Below, one piece after another: positions 16,231 to 25,035 of a DNA stretch of 64,000 nt. A program made the position numbers and the translations under genes. Position 1 is the stretch's first letter. Each line of letters opens with the position of its first letter. The notes beneath the pieces were generated by a model that did no database searches, had not been told where the DNA came from, and saw only the letters and a list, made by a program, of their open reading frames with translations. This DNA comes from Pseudoruegeria sp. HB172150 (lineage in GTDB: Bacteria; Pseudomonadota; Alphaproteobacteria; Rhodobacterales; Rhodobacteraceae): assembly GCF_013184805.1 (NCBI RefSeq), contig NZ_JAATNG010000008.1, positions 62,001-126,000 of the forward strand, read 5' to 3'.

Positions 16231-17315
16231 CAGGCGGCCTCCGTCCGGCGCAGGCGAATGCGATAGTTGGTCAGCACGTCCACCGCCAGCAGGAAGAACA
16301 GCAGCATCCCCTGGAACGCCTGGATCGCCGCGGCGGGCAGGCCGAGGTTGGCCTGCGCCGCCTCGCCGCCGATATAGGTGAGCGCCAGCAGCAGGCCGGC
16401 AAGCAGGATGCCCACCGGATGCAGCCGCCCGAGGAAGGCGACGATGATCGCGGTGAAGCCGTAGCCCGAGTTGAAGTCGATGGAGATCTGGCCAGCCGGA
16501 CCGGCGACCTCGAACAGCCCGGCGAGGCCCGCCAGTGCTCCGGAAATACCCATGCAGAAGATGATCAGCAGGTTCGGCCGGACGCCCGCAAAGCGCGCCG
16601 CGCGCGGGCTCTCGCCGGTCAGCCGGATCTGGTAGCCCAGCATGTGCCGTTTCAGCAGGACATAGGCGGCAATCACTGCGATGAAGGCGGCGACCACGCC
16701 CCAGTGCATCCCCGTTCCTGCGATCAGTTCCGTGTTCGCCGCCGCCGGGTATTGCTGCAAGTTGCGACTTCCAGGAAAGCCGGACCCTTCCGGGTTGCGC
16801 AGCGCGCCCAGCGCCATCGACGCCAGGAACTGTTCCGCGACATAGACCAGCAGCAGAGAAACCAGGATCTCGTTGGTGTTGAACCGCGTCTTCAGGATCG
16901 CCGGGATCATCGCCCAAAGGAACCCACCCAGCGCCCCGGCAATCACCATCAGCGGAAAGATCAGCCAGCGCGCCTCCATCGGGTAAAAGGCAAGGCCCAC
17001 CGCGGCGCCAAAGATCGCGCCCATGATGTACTGTCCCTCGGCGCCGATGTTCCAGATCCCGGCGCGAAAGCCGAGCGACAGGCCGATGGCAATCAAGATC
17101 AGCGGCCCCGCCTTCACCAGCAGCTGACCGCGATAGTACCAGGCGAACTCGCCGAGCAGCGGATCGTAGAAGATTGTCTTGATCGCAAGGAACGGGTCCT
17201 TGCCGAGGAAAGCGAACAGGATGCCGCCCGCGATCATGGTGATCACCACCGCCAGCACCGGGGTCGCATAGCTCCACGCCCGCGACGGCTGCGGCCTTTT
17301 CTCCAACCGTATCAC
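16230..17315 (-). CDS. ABC transporter permease (BMP/nucleoside type, first subunit)
   Basis: A 361-residue permease with a cytoplasmic start (MIRLEKRPQPSRAW) and about ten helices. FRAGIWNIGAEGQYIMGAIFG is the counterpart of the ELIVEKSGVLNLGVEG motif in the partner subunit, and RLTGESPRAARFAGV is the ATPase-contact loop. The start is GTG 17315, with a purine-rich GGGGAAGGGGA upstream on the minus strand. A 120-base gap (17316-17435) separates it from the ATPase gene; nothing clear is seen there. Confidence 0.87.
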   Translation of the reverse strand: MIRLEKRPQPSRAWSYATPVLAVVITMIAGGILFAFLGKDPFLAIKTIFYDPLLGEFAWYYRGQLLVKAGPLILIAIGLSLGFRAGIWNIGAEGQYIMGAIFGAAVGLAFYPMEARWLIFPLMVIAGALGGFLWAMIPAILKTRFNTNEILVSLLLVYVAEQFLASMALGALRNPEGSGFPGSRNLQQYPAAANTELIAGTGMHWGVVAAFIAVIAAYVLLKRHMLGYQIRLTGESPRAARFAGVRPNLLIIFCMGISGALAGLAGLFEVAGPAGQISIDFNSGYGFTAIIVAFLGRLHPVGILLAGLLLALTYIGGEAAQANLGLPAAAIQAFQGMLLFFLLAVDVLTNYRIRLRRTEAA

Positions 17316-17435
17316 CCGCGTCCCCTTCCCCTGTTCTCCCCACCGACCACTAATGGTGCGGCCATCGGATCCACCCGAAACGGCGACCGAGCTGTTGCTC
17401 CGGCTTCCGGAATCGACTCAATGAGCCGGGCCCGG

Positions 17436-18959
17436 TCATGCATCGACATGGGCCACCTCCATGTCATGCGCGCCGCCCATCATCAGGCCGATCTCGTCCA
17501 CCGTCAGTCCCTTCGCCGGCCGGGTCGGCGACAGCCGCCCCTCGTTCAGCGCGGCGAACCGGTCCGAGATCTCCATCAGCTCGTCGAGATCCTGCGAGAT
17601 CACGACCAAGGCCGCGCCTTCAGCCGCAAGGTCCAGCAGAGCCTGACGGATCGCCGCCGCCGCGCTGGCGTCGACGCCCCAGGTCGGCTGGTTGACGACA
17701 AGACAGATCGGCCGCTGCAGGATCTCCCGGCCGACAACGAACTTCTGCAGGTTGCCGCCCGACAGCGAGCGCGCGGCGTTGGCCGGCCCCGGCGTGCGGA
17801 CGTCGAAACGCTCGATGATCTTTTCGGCAAAGCTCTTCGCCGCCGGCCATTTCAGGAACCCGTTTGACACCAGCTCCTCTCGGATCGCGCCCGTCAGCAG
17901 TGCGTTCTCGGTCAGCGACATGTCCGGAGCGGCAGCGTGGCCAAGCCGTTCCTCCGGTGCCGCCAGCAGCCCCAGACGCCGCCGTGCGTTGGGGCCAAGC
18001 TGGCCCACCGGCTGCCCGTTGAGCTTAACCGCTTCCGCCGGTGACAGGGCCTCGCCCGACAGCGCGGCCAGCAATTCGTCCTGCCCGTTCCCCGCGACGC
18101 CGCCGATGCCCAGCACTTCGCCGGCATGCACCTGCAGGTCGATCTCCTTCAGCGAGGTCCCGAAAGGGTTCGCCGAGCGGAGCGACAGCGCAGTCAGGTC
18201 CAGGACAACGTCGCCCAGGGGCTTCTCCTCGCGCGACGGCGTGTGCAATGTCTGGCCCACCATCATCTCTGCCATCTCGCGGGCCGAGCTTTCCTTTGGA
18301 TCGCAGGTCCCCACGACCTTGCCCAGCCGCAGGATCGTCGCCCCGTCGCACAGCGTGCGGATCTCTTCCAGCTTGTGCGAGATATAGAGGATAGAGGTGC
18401 CTTCGGCCTGCAGCTTCCTCAGCGTCTCGAACAGGATGTCGACCTCCTGCGGCGTCAGGACAGAGGTCGGCTCGTCCATGATCAGAAGCTTCGGGTCCTG
18501 CAGCAGGCAGCGGATGATCTCCACCCGCTGGCGTTCGCCCGCCGACAGGTCGCCGACCAGCCGGCCAGGATCGAGCGGCAGTCCATAGGTCTCGCTGACC
18601 TCCCGGATCCGCGCCGCCAATTCGCGCTGCTTTGGCGGATCCTCCATGCCCAGCGCGACGTTCTCCGCCACGTTCAGCGCCTCGAAAAGCGAGAAATGCT
18701 GGAACACCATCGCCACGCCCGCGGCCCGCGCCGCATGCGGTGTCGCGGGCTCGTAGGGCTGTCCCTTCATCAGCATCCGTCCGGAATCCGGCCGCACCAG
18801 CCCATAGATCATCTTCACCAGCGTAGACTTTCCGGCGCCGTTCTCGCCCAGCAGCGCATGCACCTCACCCGGCGCGATGGAGAAGGACACGTCGTCATTC
18901 GCCACCACGCCCGGATAGGCCTTGCGCAGCCCCTCTATGCTCAGAAGCGTCTCCGCCAT
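17436..18959 (-). CDS. ABC transporter ATP-binding protein, double cassette (nucleoside/BMP type)
   Basis: A 507-residue protein with two nucleotide-binding domains, as in sugar and nucleoside importers. The first domain has Walker A GENGAGKST, the signature LSAGERQRVEI and Walker B LLIMDEPTSVL. The second has a degenerate Walker A (GVAGNGQDELL), the signature LSGGNLQKFVVG and an altered Walker B (CLVVNQPTWGVD). So only the first site should be fully catalytic, typical of this family. It starts two bases before the end of xdhC (18962), linking transport to xanthine oxidation. Confidence 0.88.
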   Translation of the reverse strand: MAETLLSIEGLRKAYPGVVANDDVSFSIAPGEVHALLGENGAGKSTLVKMIYGLVRPDSGRMLMKGQPYEPATPHAARAAGVAMVFQHFSLFEALNVAENVALGMEDPPKQRELAARIREVSETYGLPLDPGRLVGDLSAGERQRVEIIRCLLQDPKLLIMDEPTSVLTPQEVDILFETLRKLQAEGTSILYISHKLEEIRTLCDGATILRLGKVVGTCDPKESSAREMAEMMVGQTLHTPSREEKPLGDVVLDLTALSLRSANPFGTSLKEIDLQVHAGEVLGIGGVAGNGQDELLAALSGEALSPAEAVKLNGQPVGQLGPNARRRLGLLAAPEERLGHAAAPDMSLTENALLTGAIREELVSNGFLKWPAAKSFAEKIIERFDVRTPGPANAARSLSGGNLQKFVVGREILQRPICLVVNQPTWGVDASAAAAIRQALLDLAAEGAALVVISQDLDELMEISDRFAALNEGRLSPTRPAKGLTVDEIGLMMGGAHDMEVAHVDA

Positions 18960-18961
18960 TC

Positions 18962-19906
18962 TCAGCCCCCCTGTCCCTGCACCGCCGCCTGTTCCCCCGG
19001 CTTCGCCAGCATCTCCGCCGCGACACCCAGCGCGATGGCCTGCGGATGCTTGCCCAGCGCCGGGTCGCCAATCGGACAACGGATGCGCGCGATCTGCGCC
19101 TCGCTGTGGCCCAGCGCCTTCAGCCGCGACCGGAACCGCGCCCACTTCGTTTTCGACCCGATCAGCCCCGCCTGCCGGAAACCGTGCCCAAGCAGCCGGT
19201 GGCACAGCTCAAGGTCCAGCGTGTGGGAATACGTCAGAACCAGATGCTCCGCCTCCACTGGCGCATAACGCACCACGTCCGCCGGGTTCGCCGCGACAAG
19301 CTGCGTGATGCCGTCGGGAAGCGTTTCGGGGAACCGGTCGGCGCCGGTATCCACCCAGGTAATCGCGAAGTCCGGAAGTGGCGCCGTGACCGAGACGATG
19401 GCGCGCCCCACATGTCCCGCCCCGAAGACCCAGAGCGGGCGCGTCGCCTTCGCGACCGGCTCCAGCAGCCAGCCCGCCTGGAACAGCGTTTCCACCGGCG
19501 CCCCCGCGTTCCGCGCCTGTGCCGCCGCGCGCTTCAGCGCCAGCGCCATCTCCGACGCACCCTCAACCCTGCGCAGCACCACCGGCCCGTCCAGCGCCCC
19601 GACCCGCGCGGCATCGTAGCATTCGCAGACCAGCACCACCGCCCCGCCGCAGCATTGCGCCAGCGCCGGGCCGAGCGGCTTGCGCATCACCCGGTCACGG
19701 CCCTCCAACAGCGCCGCCCGTGCCTCCGCCGCAGCCTCGTACTCCAGCGCGCCGCCGCCGATCGTGCCCGACTGCCCGCCATCCCAGACCAGCATCGCCG
19801 TACCCGGCTCACGCGGGGCCGAGCCCTCGACGCCCGCCACCACGACACGCGCCACCGCCCCGTGCGCCGCCACGGCTGACTTGAGAGAGGCGATATCGAA
19901 GCTCAC
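18962..19906 (-). CDS. xdhC: xanthine dehydrogenase accessory protein XdhC
   Basis: A 314-residue XdhC/CoxI protein, which binds the molybdenum cofactor, promotes its sulfuration and loads it into XdhB. It has the N-terminal CoxI-like domain (VVVAGVEGSAPREPGTAMLV, GTIGGGALE, CCGGAVVLV) and a C-terminal Rossmann domain (VFGAGHVGRAIV, then HLVLTYSHTLDLELCHRLL and AGLIGSKTKWARFRSRL). The start is GTG 19906, in a GTGA overlap with the xdhB stop. Confidence 0.9.
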   Translation of the reverse strand: MSFDIASLKSAVAAHGAVARVVVAGVEGSAPREPGTAMLVWDGGQSGTIGGGALEYEAAAEARAALLEGRDRVMRKPLGPALAQCCGGAVVLVCECYDAARVGALDGPVVLRRVEGASEMALALKRAAAQARNAGAPVETLFQAGWLLEPVAKATRPLWVFGAGHVGRAIVSVTAPLPDFAITWVDTGADRFPETLPDGITQLVAANPADVVRYAPVEAEHLVLTYSHTLDLELCHRLLGHGFRQAGLIGSKTKWARFRSRLKALGHSEAQIARIRCPIGDPALGKHPQAIALGVAAEMLAKPGEQAAVQGQGG

Positions 19907-22344
19907 GCCGACCGCACCCGCTCGACCGCCGCCAGGATGCGTTCCGGCGTCGCGGGTGCATCCAGTGCCGGGTAAACATCCCCGCAGGCCGCCACAGCGT
20001 CCGACAGCGCCATGAACGCCGCGACACCCAGCATGAATGGCGGCTCGCCCACCGCCTTCGACCGATAGATCGTGTCCTCCCGGTTCCGCCCGGCGCTCCA
20101 CAGATCGACGTTGAACACCGCGGGCCGGTCGGAACAGGCGGGGATCTTGTAGGTCGACGGCGCGTGGGTCGTCAGCCGCCCCTTCGCGTCCCAGACCAGC
20201 TCCTCCATCGTAAGCCAGCCCGCGCCCTGCACGTAACCGCCCTCGATCTGGCCGATATCCAGCGCCGGGTTCAGCGACGTGCCCACGTCATGCAGGATAT
20301 CGCAGCGCAGGATTCGGTTCTCCCCGGTCAGGGTATCGATGACCACCTCCGTCACCGCCGCGCCATGGGCGAAATAGAAGAACGGCCGCCCGGTGCCCTT
20401 CACCCGGTCCCAGTTCAGCTTCGGCGTCTTGTAGAACCCCGTGGCCGACAGGCTGACGCGCCCGGCATAGCATTTCGCCGCCGCTTCCCCGAACGAGTAC
20501 TCTGCGCCAGCCACAGCGACGCGGCCATCGGCGAAACTCACAGCCTCCGGCTCGGACTGATGCTCCGCCGCCAGGAACTCCGCCATCCGACCGCGGATCT
20601 CGTCGCAGGCCGCCTTCACTGCCATGCCGTTCAGGTCCGATCCGCTCGACGCGGCCGTCGCCGAGGTATTCGGCACCTTGCCGGTATCTGTCGCGGTGAT
20701 CTTCACCATCTCCAGCGGCACGCCGAACCGCGCCGCCGCCACCTGCGCCACCTTCTGGAATAGCCCCTGTCCCATCTCGGTGCCGCCGTGGTTCATGTGG
20801 ATCGAACCGTCCTGGTAGACATGCACCAGCGCGCCGGCCTGGTTCAGGTGGGTCAGCGTAAAGGAAATGCCGAACTTCACCGGGGTCAGCGCGATGCCCT
20901 TCTTCAGCACCGGGTTGGCGGCATTCCAAGCCGCCACCTCGGCCCGCCGCGCCGCGTAGCCCGAGCTATCCAGCAACTCTTCCAGCATCTCGTGCAGCAC
21001 GAAATCCTCGACCGCCATGTGATAGGGCGTCGTCTGAACGCCGGGCGCATCCTCGGCTACCGCGCCACCCGGCGCCTCGTCCACCGCGCCAACCGAGCCG
21101 CGCGAGGCCAGATCGCGATGCGACCCGTCGACAGGCTCCGCCAGCTTCTTCTGGTCGGAAATATCCCGGGGGGTCTGGGGGGCTGGCCCCCCAGCGTCTT
21201 CCATCCCGCGATAGAAATTGATCCTCCGCACCTCCAGAGAATCCTTGCCCAGCGCGTGGGCGACGTGATCGACCACCCGCTCGATCCCCACCACGCCCTG
21301 CGGCCCGCCGAACCCGCGATAGGCGGTGGCGGACTGGGTATGGGTCTTCAGCCGATGCGACTCGATCCGGGCCGCCGGCAGGAAATATGCGTTGTCGGCA
21401 TGCAGCATCGCGCGGTCGGCCACCGGCAGCGACAGGTCCATCGACCAGCCGCAGCGGCAGTACTGCACGAAATCAACGCCCGACAGACGGCCATCATCGT
21501 CGAACCCGACCCTGTAGGTGATCCGGAAGTCATGCCGCTTGCCGGTGATCGTCATGTCGTCGTCGCGATCATAGCGCATCTTGCAGGGCCGCCCGGTCAG
21601 CCGCGCCGCGACGGCGCAGGAACAGGCCAGTGCATTGCCCTGGCTTTCCTTGCCGCCGAAACCGCCGCCCATCCGCCGGGTCTCGACCCGCACCGAATGC
21701 ATCGGCACGCCCAGCGCCTCGGCCACCTTGTGCTGGATTTCGGTCGGATGCTGGGTGGAGGAATGCACCACCATGTCGCCGCCTTCCTGCGGCAGGGCCA
21801 GCGCGGCCTGGCCTTCGAGGTAGAAATGCTCCTGCCCGCCCATCTCGATAGCGCCCTCGATCACGTGCGGCGCGGCGGCCAGCGCCGCGGCCACGTCGCC
21901 CTTGGACCAGATCACCGGGCCGTTCTCGAACCGGCTGTTGGCGGCCAGCGCATCGTCGATGGTCAACAGAGCAGGCAGTTCCTCGTACTCCACCTTCCCC
22001 AGCCGCGCCGCCTTGCGCGCGGCAAGGTGGGTTTCGGCGATGACGAGGAACAGCGGCTGGCCGAGGTAAAAAACCTCGCCCTCCGCCAGCATCGGCTCAT
22101 CATGGGCCGAGGGTGAAACGTCGTTGGAGGCCGGCAGATCCCCGGCGGTCAGGACCGCGACGACACCCGGCGCGGCGCGCACCGCCGACAGGTCCATCGA
22201 CACGATATTCCCGCGCGCGATGGTGCTGAGACCGAAAGCCAGCGAGAGCGTCCCGGCGGGAACCGGGATATCGTCGATATACCGGGCGCGGCCGGTGACG
22301 TGCAGCGCGGCGGCATCGTGCGGCAGGGCGGTGGCGACGCTCAT
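19903..22344 (-). CDS. xdhB: xanthine dehydrogenase molybdopterin-binding subunit, with an in-frame repeat insertion
   Basis: An 813-residue catalytic subunit that hydroxylates hypoxanthine and xanthine to urate. Motifs include [66 protein letters not shown] and, near the end, [11 protein letters not shown] with the catalytic Glu. It is longer than the usual 770-780. The linker between RRINFYR and QTTPYHM is about 57 residues and Pro/Gly/Asp-rich. The DNA at its start (21144-21194) is a copy of a palindromic repeat also found between genes in this window. The frame stays open through it. ATG 22344 overlaps the xdhA stop. Confidence 0.92.
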   Translation of the reverse strand: MSVATALPHDAAALHVTGRARYIDDIPVPAGTLSLAFGLSTIARGNIVSMDLSAVRAAPGVVAVLTAGDLPASNDVSPSAHDEPMLAEGEVFYLGQPLFLVIAETHLAARKAARLGKVEYEELPALLTIDDALAANSRFENGPVIWSKGDVAAALAAAPHVIEGAIEMGGQEHFYLEGQAALALPQEGGDMVVHSSTQHPTEIQHKVAEALGVPMHSVRVETRRMGGGFGGKESQGNALACSCAVAARLTGRPCKMRYDRDDDMTITGKRHDFRITYRVGFDDDGRLSGVDFVQYCRCGWSMDLSLPVADRAMLHADNAYFLPAARIESHRLKTHTQSATAYRGFGGPQGVVGIERVVDHVAHALGKDSLEVRRINFYRGMEDAGGPAPQTPRDISDQKKLAEPVDGSHRDLASRGSVGAVDEAPGGAVAEDAPGVQTTPYHMAVEDFVLHEMLEELLDSSGYAARRAEVAAWNAANPVLKKGIALTPVKFGISFTLTHLNQAGALVHVYQDGSIHMNHGGTEMGQGLFQKVAQVAAARFGVPLEMVKITATDTGKVPNTSATAASSGSDLNGMAVKAACDEIRGRMAEFLAAEHQSEPEAVSFADGRVAVAGAEYSFGEAAAKCYAGRVSLSATGFYKTPKLNWDRVKGTGRPFFYFAHGAAVTEVVIDTLTGENRILRCDILHDVGTSLNPALDIGQIEGGYVQGAGWLTMEELVWDAKGRLTTHAPSTYKIPACSDRPAVFNVDLWSAGRNREDTIYRSKAVGEPPFMLGVAAFMALSDAVAACGDVYPALDAPATPERILAAVERVRSA
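21144..21194 (-). repeat. palindromic repeat copy C, inside xdhB
   Basis: Read on the minus strand: a hairpin CTGGGGGG-CCAG-CCCCCCAG (21194-21175), then ACCCCCCGGGATATTTCC and GACCAGAAGAAGC. The last parts match copy A (CCCCCGGGATATTTTC, GACCAGAAGAAGC) almost base for base. It encodes about residues 384-401 of XdhB (including [17 protein letters not shown]). Copies A and B are intergenic, so this one looks like an insertion of a mobile or amplifying palindromic element into a permissive linker. Confidence 0.8.
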
Positions 22345-23720
22345 GGCTGCACCTCCAGCACCCGGGGCAACGCGCCGGTATCCTCAAGGAAATAGCGCAT
22401 CAGCATGTTGCGCGCGGCCTTCAGCCGGTACTCGGCAGAGGCACGCATGTCCGACAGCGGCGAGAAATCCTGCGCCCAGGCCTCGGCGGCGGCCTCGACC
22501 GTGTCCTGCAGCCAGGGCTTGCCGGTGATCGCCGCCTCGACATGGCCCGCGCGCTTCGGCACGCCGGCCATGCCGCCAAAGGCGATCCGCGCATCGGCGA
22601 CCTTGCCGTCCTCGACGATGATGTTGAAACAGCCGCAGACGGCCGAAATATCCTGGTCGAACCGTTTCGACAGCTTGTAACAGCGCAGGCGGTCGGGCTG
22701 GCGCGGGAAGCTGACAGCTTCCACGAATTCGCCTTTCGCGCGGTCCTGCTTGCCGTAGTCGATAAAGAACTCTTCCAAAGGCAGCTCTCGCCGCGCGTCG
22801 CCCTTCCGCAGATGCAACGTCGCGCCCAGCGCGATCAGCGCCGGGGGGCTGTCACCGATGGGCGAACCGTTCGCGATATTGCCGCCGATGGTCGCCGCGT
22901 TGCGCACCTGGACCGAGCCATAGCGGCGGATCATCTCGGCGAAGCTCGGGTGCAGCCCGGCCATCGCCGTGCCGACATCGGTGACCGGCGTGACCGCACC
23001 AATGGTCACGCGGTCGTCGCCGGTACGGATGTATTTCAGGTCCTCGACCCCGCCAAGGAACGCGACCTCCGGCAGGTCCCGCAGCGCCTTGGTCACCCAG
23101 AGCCCCACATCGGTCGCACCGCCGACAAGCACCGCGTCGGGATGCTCCGCGTACCACGCCGCCAGCTCGTCCGACGATTTCGGCAGGGCAAAATCGTTCT
23201 TCTCACCACCGAGACCGTCGAGCTTCGACAGATCCTCGGTCATCCAGCCCGGCACCGGCTCCGCCGCGGCCGCCTCCGCCGCGCGCACGATCGGCGCGTA
23301 GCCGGTGCAGCGGCACAGGTTCCCCGCCAGCACGTCGTCAAAATCGGTGCGCCCGTTCAGGTGCCCGCAGGCCATCGACACGACGAATCCCGGCGTGCAG
23401 AAGCCGCATTGCGATCCGTGGTGGTCCACCATCGCCTGCTGCACCGGGTGCAGCTGTCCCTCAGGTCCCGACACACCCTCGACCGTGCGCACCGCCTTGC
23501 CGTGAAGCTGCGGCAGGAAGAGGATGCAGGCGTTCACCGATCTCGCGCCCTTCGCGTCGGTCACCATCACCGTGCAGGTGCCGCAGTCGCCCTCGTTGCA
23601 GCCTTCCTTGGTGCCGGTCAGCCCGCGACTCTCGCGCAGCCAGTCCAGCAGGGTCGTGGTGGGGGAAATATCGCTCAGAACGATCGGGTCGCCGTTTAGC
23701 AGAAACGCGATTTGGCCCAT
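22341..23720 (-). CDS. xdhA: xanthine dehydrogenase iron-sulfur/FAD subunit
   Basis: A 459-residue small subunit. The N-terminal domain carries a plant-type [2Fe-2S] set (C41, C46, C49 and C65), the next a second cluster (C105/C108 in SQCGFC and C136/C138 in NLCRC). The rest is the FAD domain ([35 protein letters not shown]) and a CO-dehydrogenase-flavoprotein-like C-terminus. It passes electrons from the XdhB molybdenum site to NAD+. It is the first gene of the operon; its promoter should lie in the 281-base gap 23721-24001. Confidence 0.92.
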   Translation of the reverse strand: MGQIAFLLNGDPIVLSDISPTTTLLDWLRESRGLTGTKEGCNEGDCGTCTVMVTDAKGARSVNACILFLPQLHGKAVRTVEGVSGPEGQLHPVQQAMVDHHGSQCGFCTPGFVVSMACGHLNGRTDFDDVLAGNLCRCTGYAPIVRAAEAAAAEPVPGWMTEDLSKLDGLGGEKNDFALPKSSDELAAWYAEHPDAVLVGGATDVGLWVTKALRDLPEVAFLGGVEDLKYIRTGDDRVTIGAVTPVTDVGTAMAGLHPSFAEMIRRYGSVQVRNAATIGGNIANGSPIGDSPPALIALGATLHLRKGDARRELPLEEFFIDYGKQDRAKGEFVEAVSFPRQPDRLRCYKLSKRFDQDISAVCGCFNIIVEDGKVADARIAFGGMAGVPKRAGHVEAAITGKPWLQDTVEAAAEAWAQDFSPLSDMRASAEYRLKAARNMLMRYFLEDTGALPRVLEVQP

Positions 23721-24001
23721 TCAAATTCCGGTGCCGCTGTCTGTTCATGCGGTTGTCCGCTTGCGCCCGGCCCGATGCGGCGGAAAGCCGGGCGCCCCCT
23801 GTCGAGAGCCAAGCAAAGCCGGTGTCTGCTCAATTGGCAAGCATTTCGGTCAGTGAAATCCGGCGCATCAACGCGGAAACTGGCAAAAAATGATGCAAGT
23901 GGCGCGGAATTGCGCAGGGTTGGGAGCCTGCGGAAAGTGACTGGAACCTGAACCCGGTCTGCGTGATAAGGTGCAGAAGCGGCATGCGCCTCTACCGATA
24001 G

Positions 24002-24865
24002 GTGCATAGCAAATGGGCGGAGTATGCAGATGCGGAGAGCACCGGGAACTTGGGACCTGCCCTGATCGTGATCGCCTGCCTGGCCGGCGTTCCGCTCGTT
24101 CTCATGGTGATACGGACCGCCGGCTTCGCTGCGCTGGTGCGCGGGCTGGAAGCGCGCCTAGAGGGTGCTACGCCGCAGGATGTCAGTGCGCGCCTGCCGC
24201 AGGAGGTCCGCGATTTCGCCCTGCGCAGCGATGCCACGCCGTCCGACATCGCATCCCGCGTGGAACTGACCCAGGTCGCCGAGCTGCAGCAATCGGCGGA
24301 CGATCCCTGGCGGCTGCTCGAGGCCCGGCAGACCATCGTGACCGGCACGCCCGGTTTCGTCTGGGAAGCCTGGCGCGACATGGGGCCGCTGCCCAAGCTG
24401 CGGGTGGTCGACAGCTTCGTCGGCGGCAAGGGTCGCCTGCGGATCCAGCTTTTCGGCCTGTTCGTGCCCGTCGACGCGACCGGCCCGGATTTCGACCGTG
24501 GCGAGGCGCTTCGATACCTCGCCGAACTGCCCTGGACGCCCGACGCGATTCTCGGCAATGCGCAGCTTCGCTGGCGGATGACCGATACCGGATGGGCCGA
24601 GGTCTCGCTGGCCGTCTCCGGCAGGCCAGCCACCCTGCAATTCCGCTTCAAGGGCGGCGACATCGTCGAGTTCCGGGCCGAGAACCGGCCCGCGCTGAAT
24701 GCCGAGGGCAAACTGGAACTGCGCGAATGGCGCGGCTACTTCCGCAACTACCGCATGATCGGCACACGCCGCGTGCCGTCCGAGGGCGAGGTCGGCTATG
24801 TCCGCAAAGGCAGTTACCGGCCGTATTTCCAAGGGCGGATCACCGGCTACGACACTGTGCACTAG
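24002..24865 (+). CDS. DUF6544-like protein with one N-terminal membrane helix
   Basis: A protein of up to 287 residues. One N-terminal hydrophobic helix (GPALIVIACLAGVPLVLMVI) is followed by a soluble domain with FVGGKGRLRIQLFGLFVPVD, GEALRYLAELPWTPDAIL and a C-terminal RRVPSEGEVGYV. These match my recollection of the DUF6544 (formerly DUF6920) family, which has no known function. The GTG at 24002 has no clear ribosome site; TTG 24050, with GGGAAC upstream, would give a shorter protein still keeping the helix. It is divergent from xdhA and not obviously linked to its neighbours. Confidence 0.65.
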   Translation: MHSKWAEYADAESTGNLGPALIVIACLAGVPLVLMVIRTAGFAALVRGLEARLEGATPQDVSARLPQEVRDFALRSDATPSDIASRVELTQVAELQQSADDPWRLLEARQTIVTGTPGFVWEAWRDMGPLPKLRVVDSFVGGKGRLRIQLFGLFVPVDATGPDFDRGEALRYLAELPWTPDAILGNAQLRWRMTDTGWAEVSLAVSGRPATLQFRFKGGDIVEFRAENRPALNAEGKLELREWRGYFRNYRMIGTRRVPSEGEVGYVRKGSYRPYFQGRITGYDTVH

Positions 24866-24924
24866 CTGACACCTTGTTCAGCGGAGCGCCTGCGGCGCAT
24901 TCTTTCTGGCACTTCGTGCGAATT

Positions 24925-24982
24925 GGGGGCTCTGCCCCCGTCGCTGCGCGACTCCCCCGGGATATTTTCGACCAGAAGAAGC
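24925..24982 (+). repeat. palindromic repeat copy A
   Basis: Layout: GGGGGCTCTGCCCCC (a stem with CTCTG loop), a small hairpin GTCGC-TGC-GCGAC, then CCCCCGGGATATTTTC and GACCAGAAGAAGC. It lies in the 170-base gap between the DUF6544-like gene and dnaE, ending about 50 bases before the dnaE start. It is the best-preserved of three copies in the window. Confidence 0.8.
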
Positions 24983-25035
24983 ATCAGGCGATTTTCCGGA
25001 TTCCGTTCCGCGGGGCAGGCGGCTAGGCTGGCGCC

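Noticed and set aside
21000-21260. Frameshift or pseudogene explanation for the unusual XdhB linker
   Set aside because: The reading frame is continuous, both flanks keep conserved motifs in the same frame, and the catalytic residues downstream are intact.
23721-24001. LysR-type site TGCTCAATTGGCAAGCA in the gap upstream of xdhA
   Set aside because: The symmetry is weak beyond TGC/GCA and no LysR regulator gene is nearby, so it is not listed as a feature.
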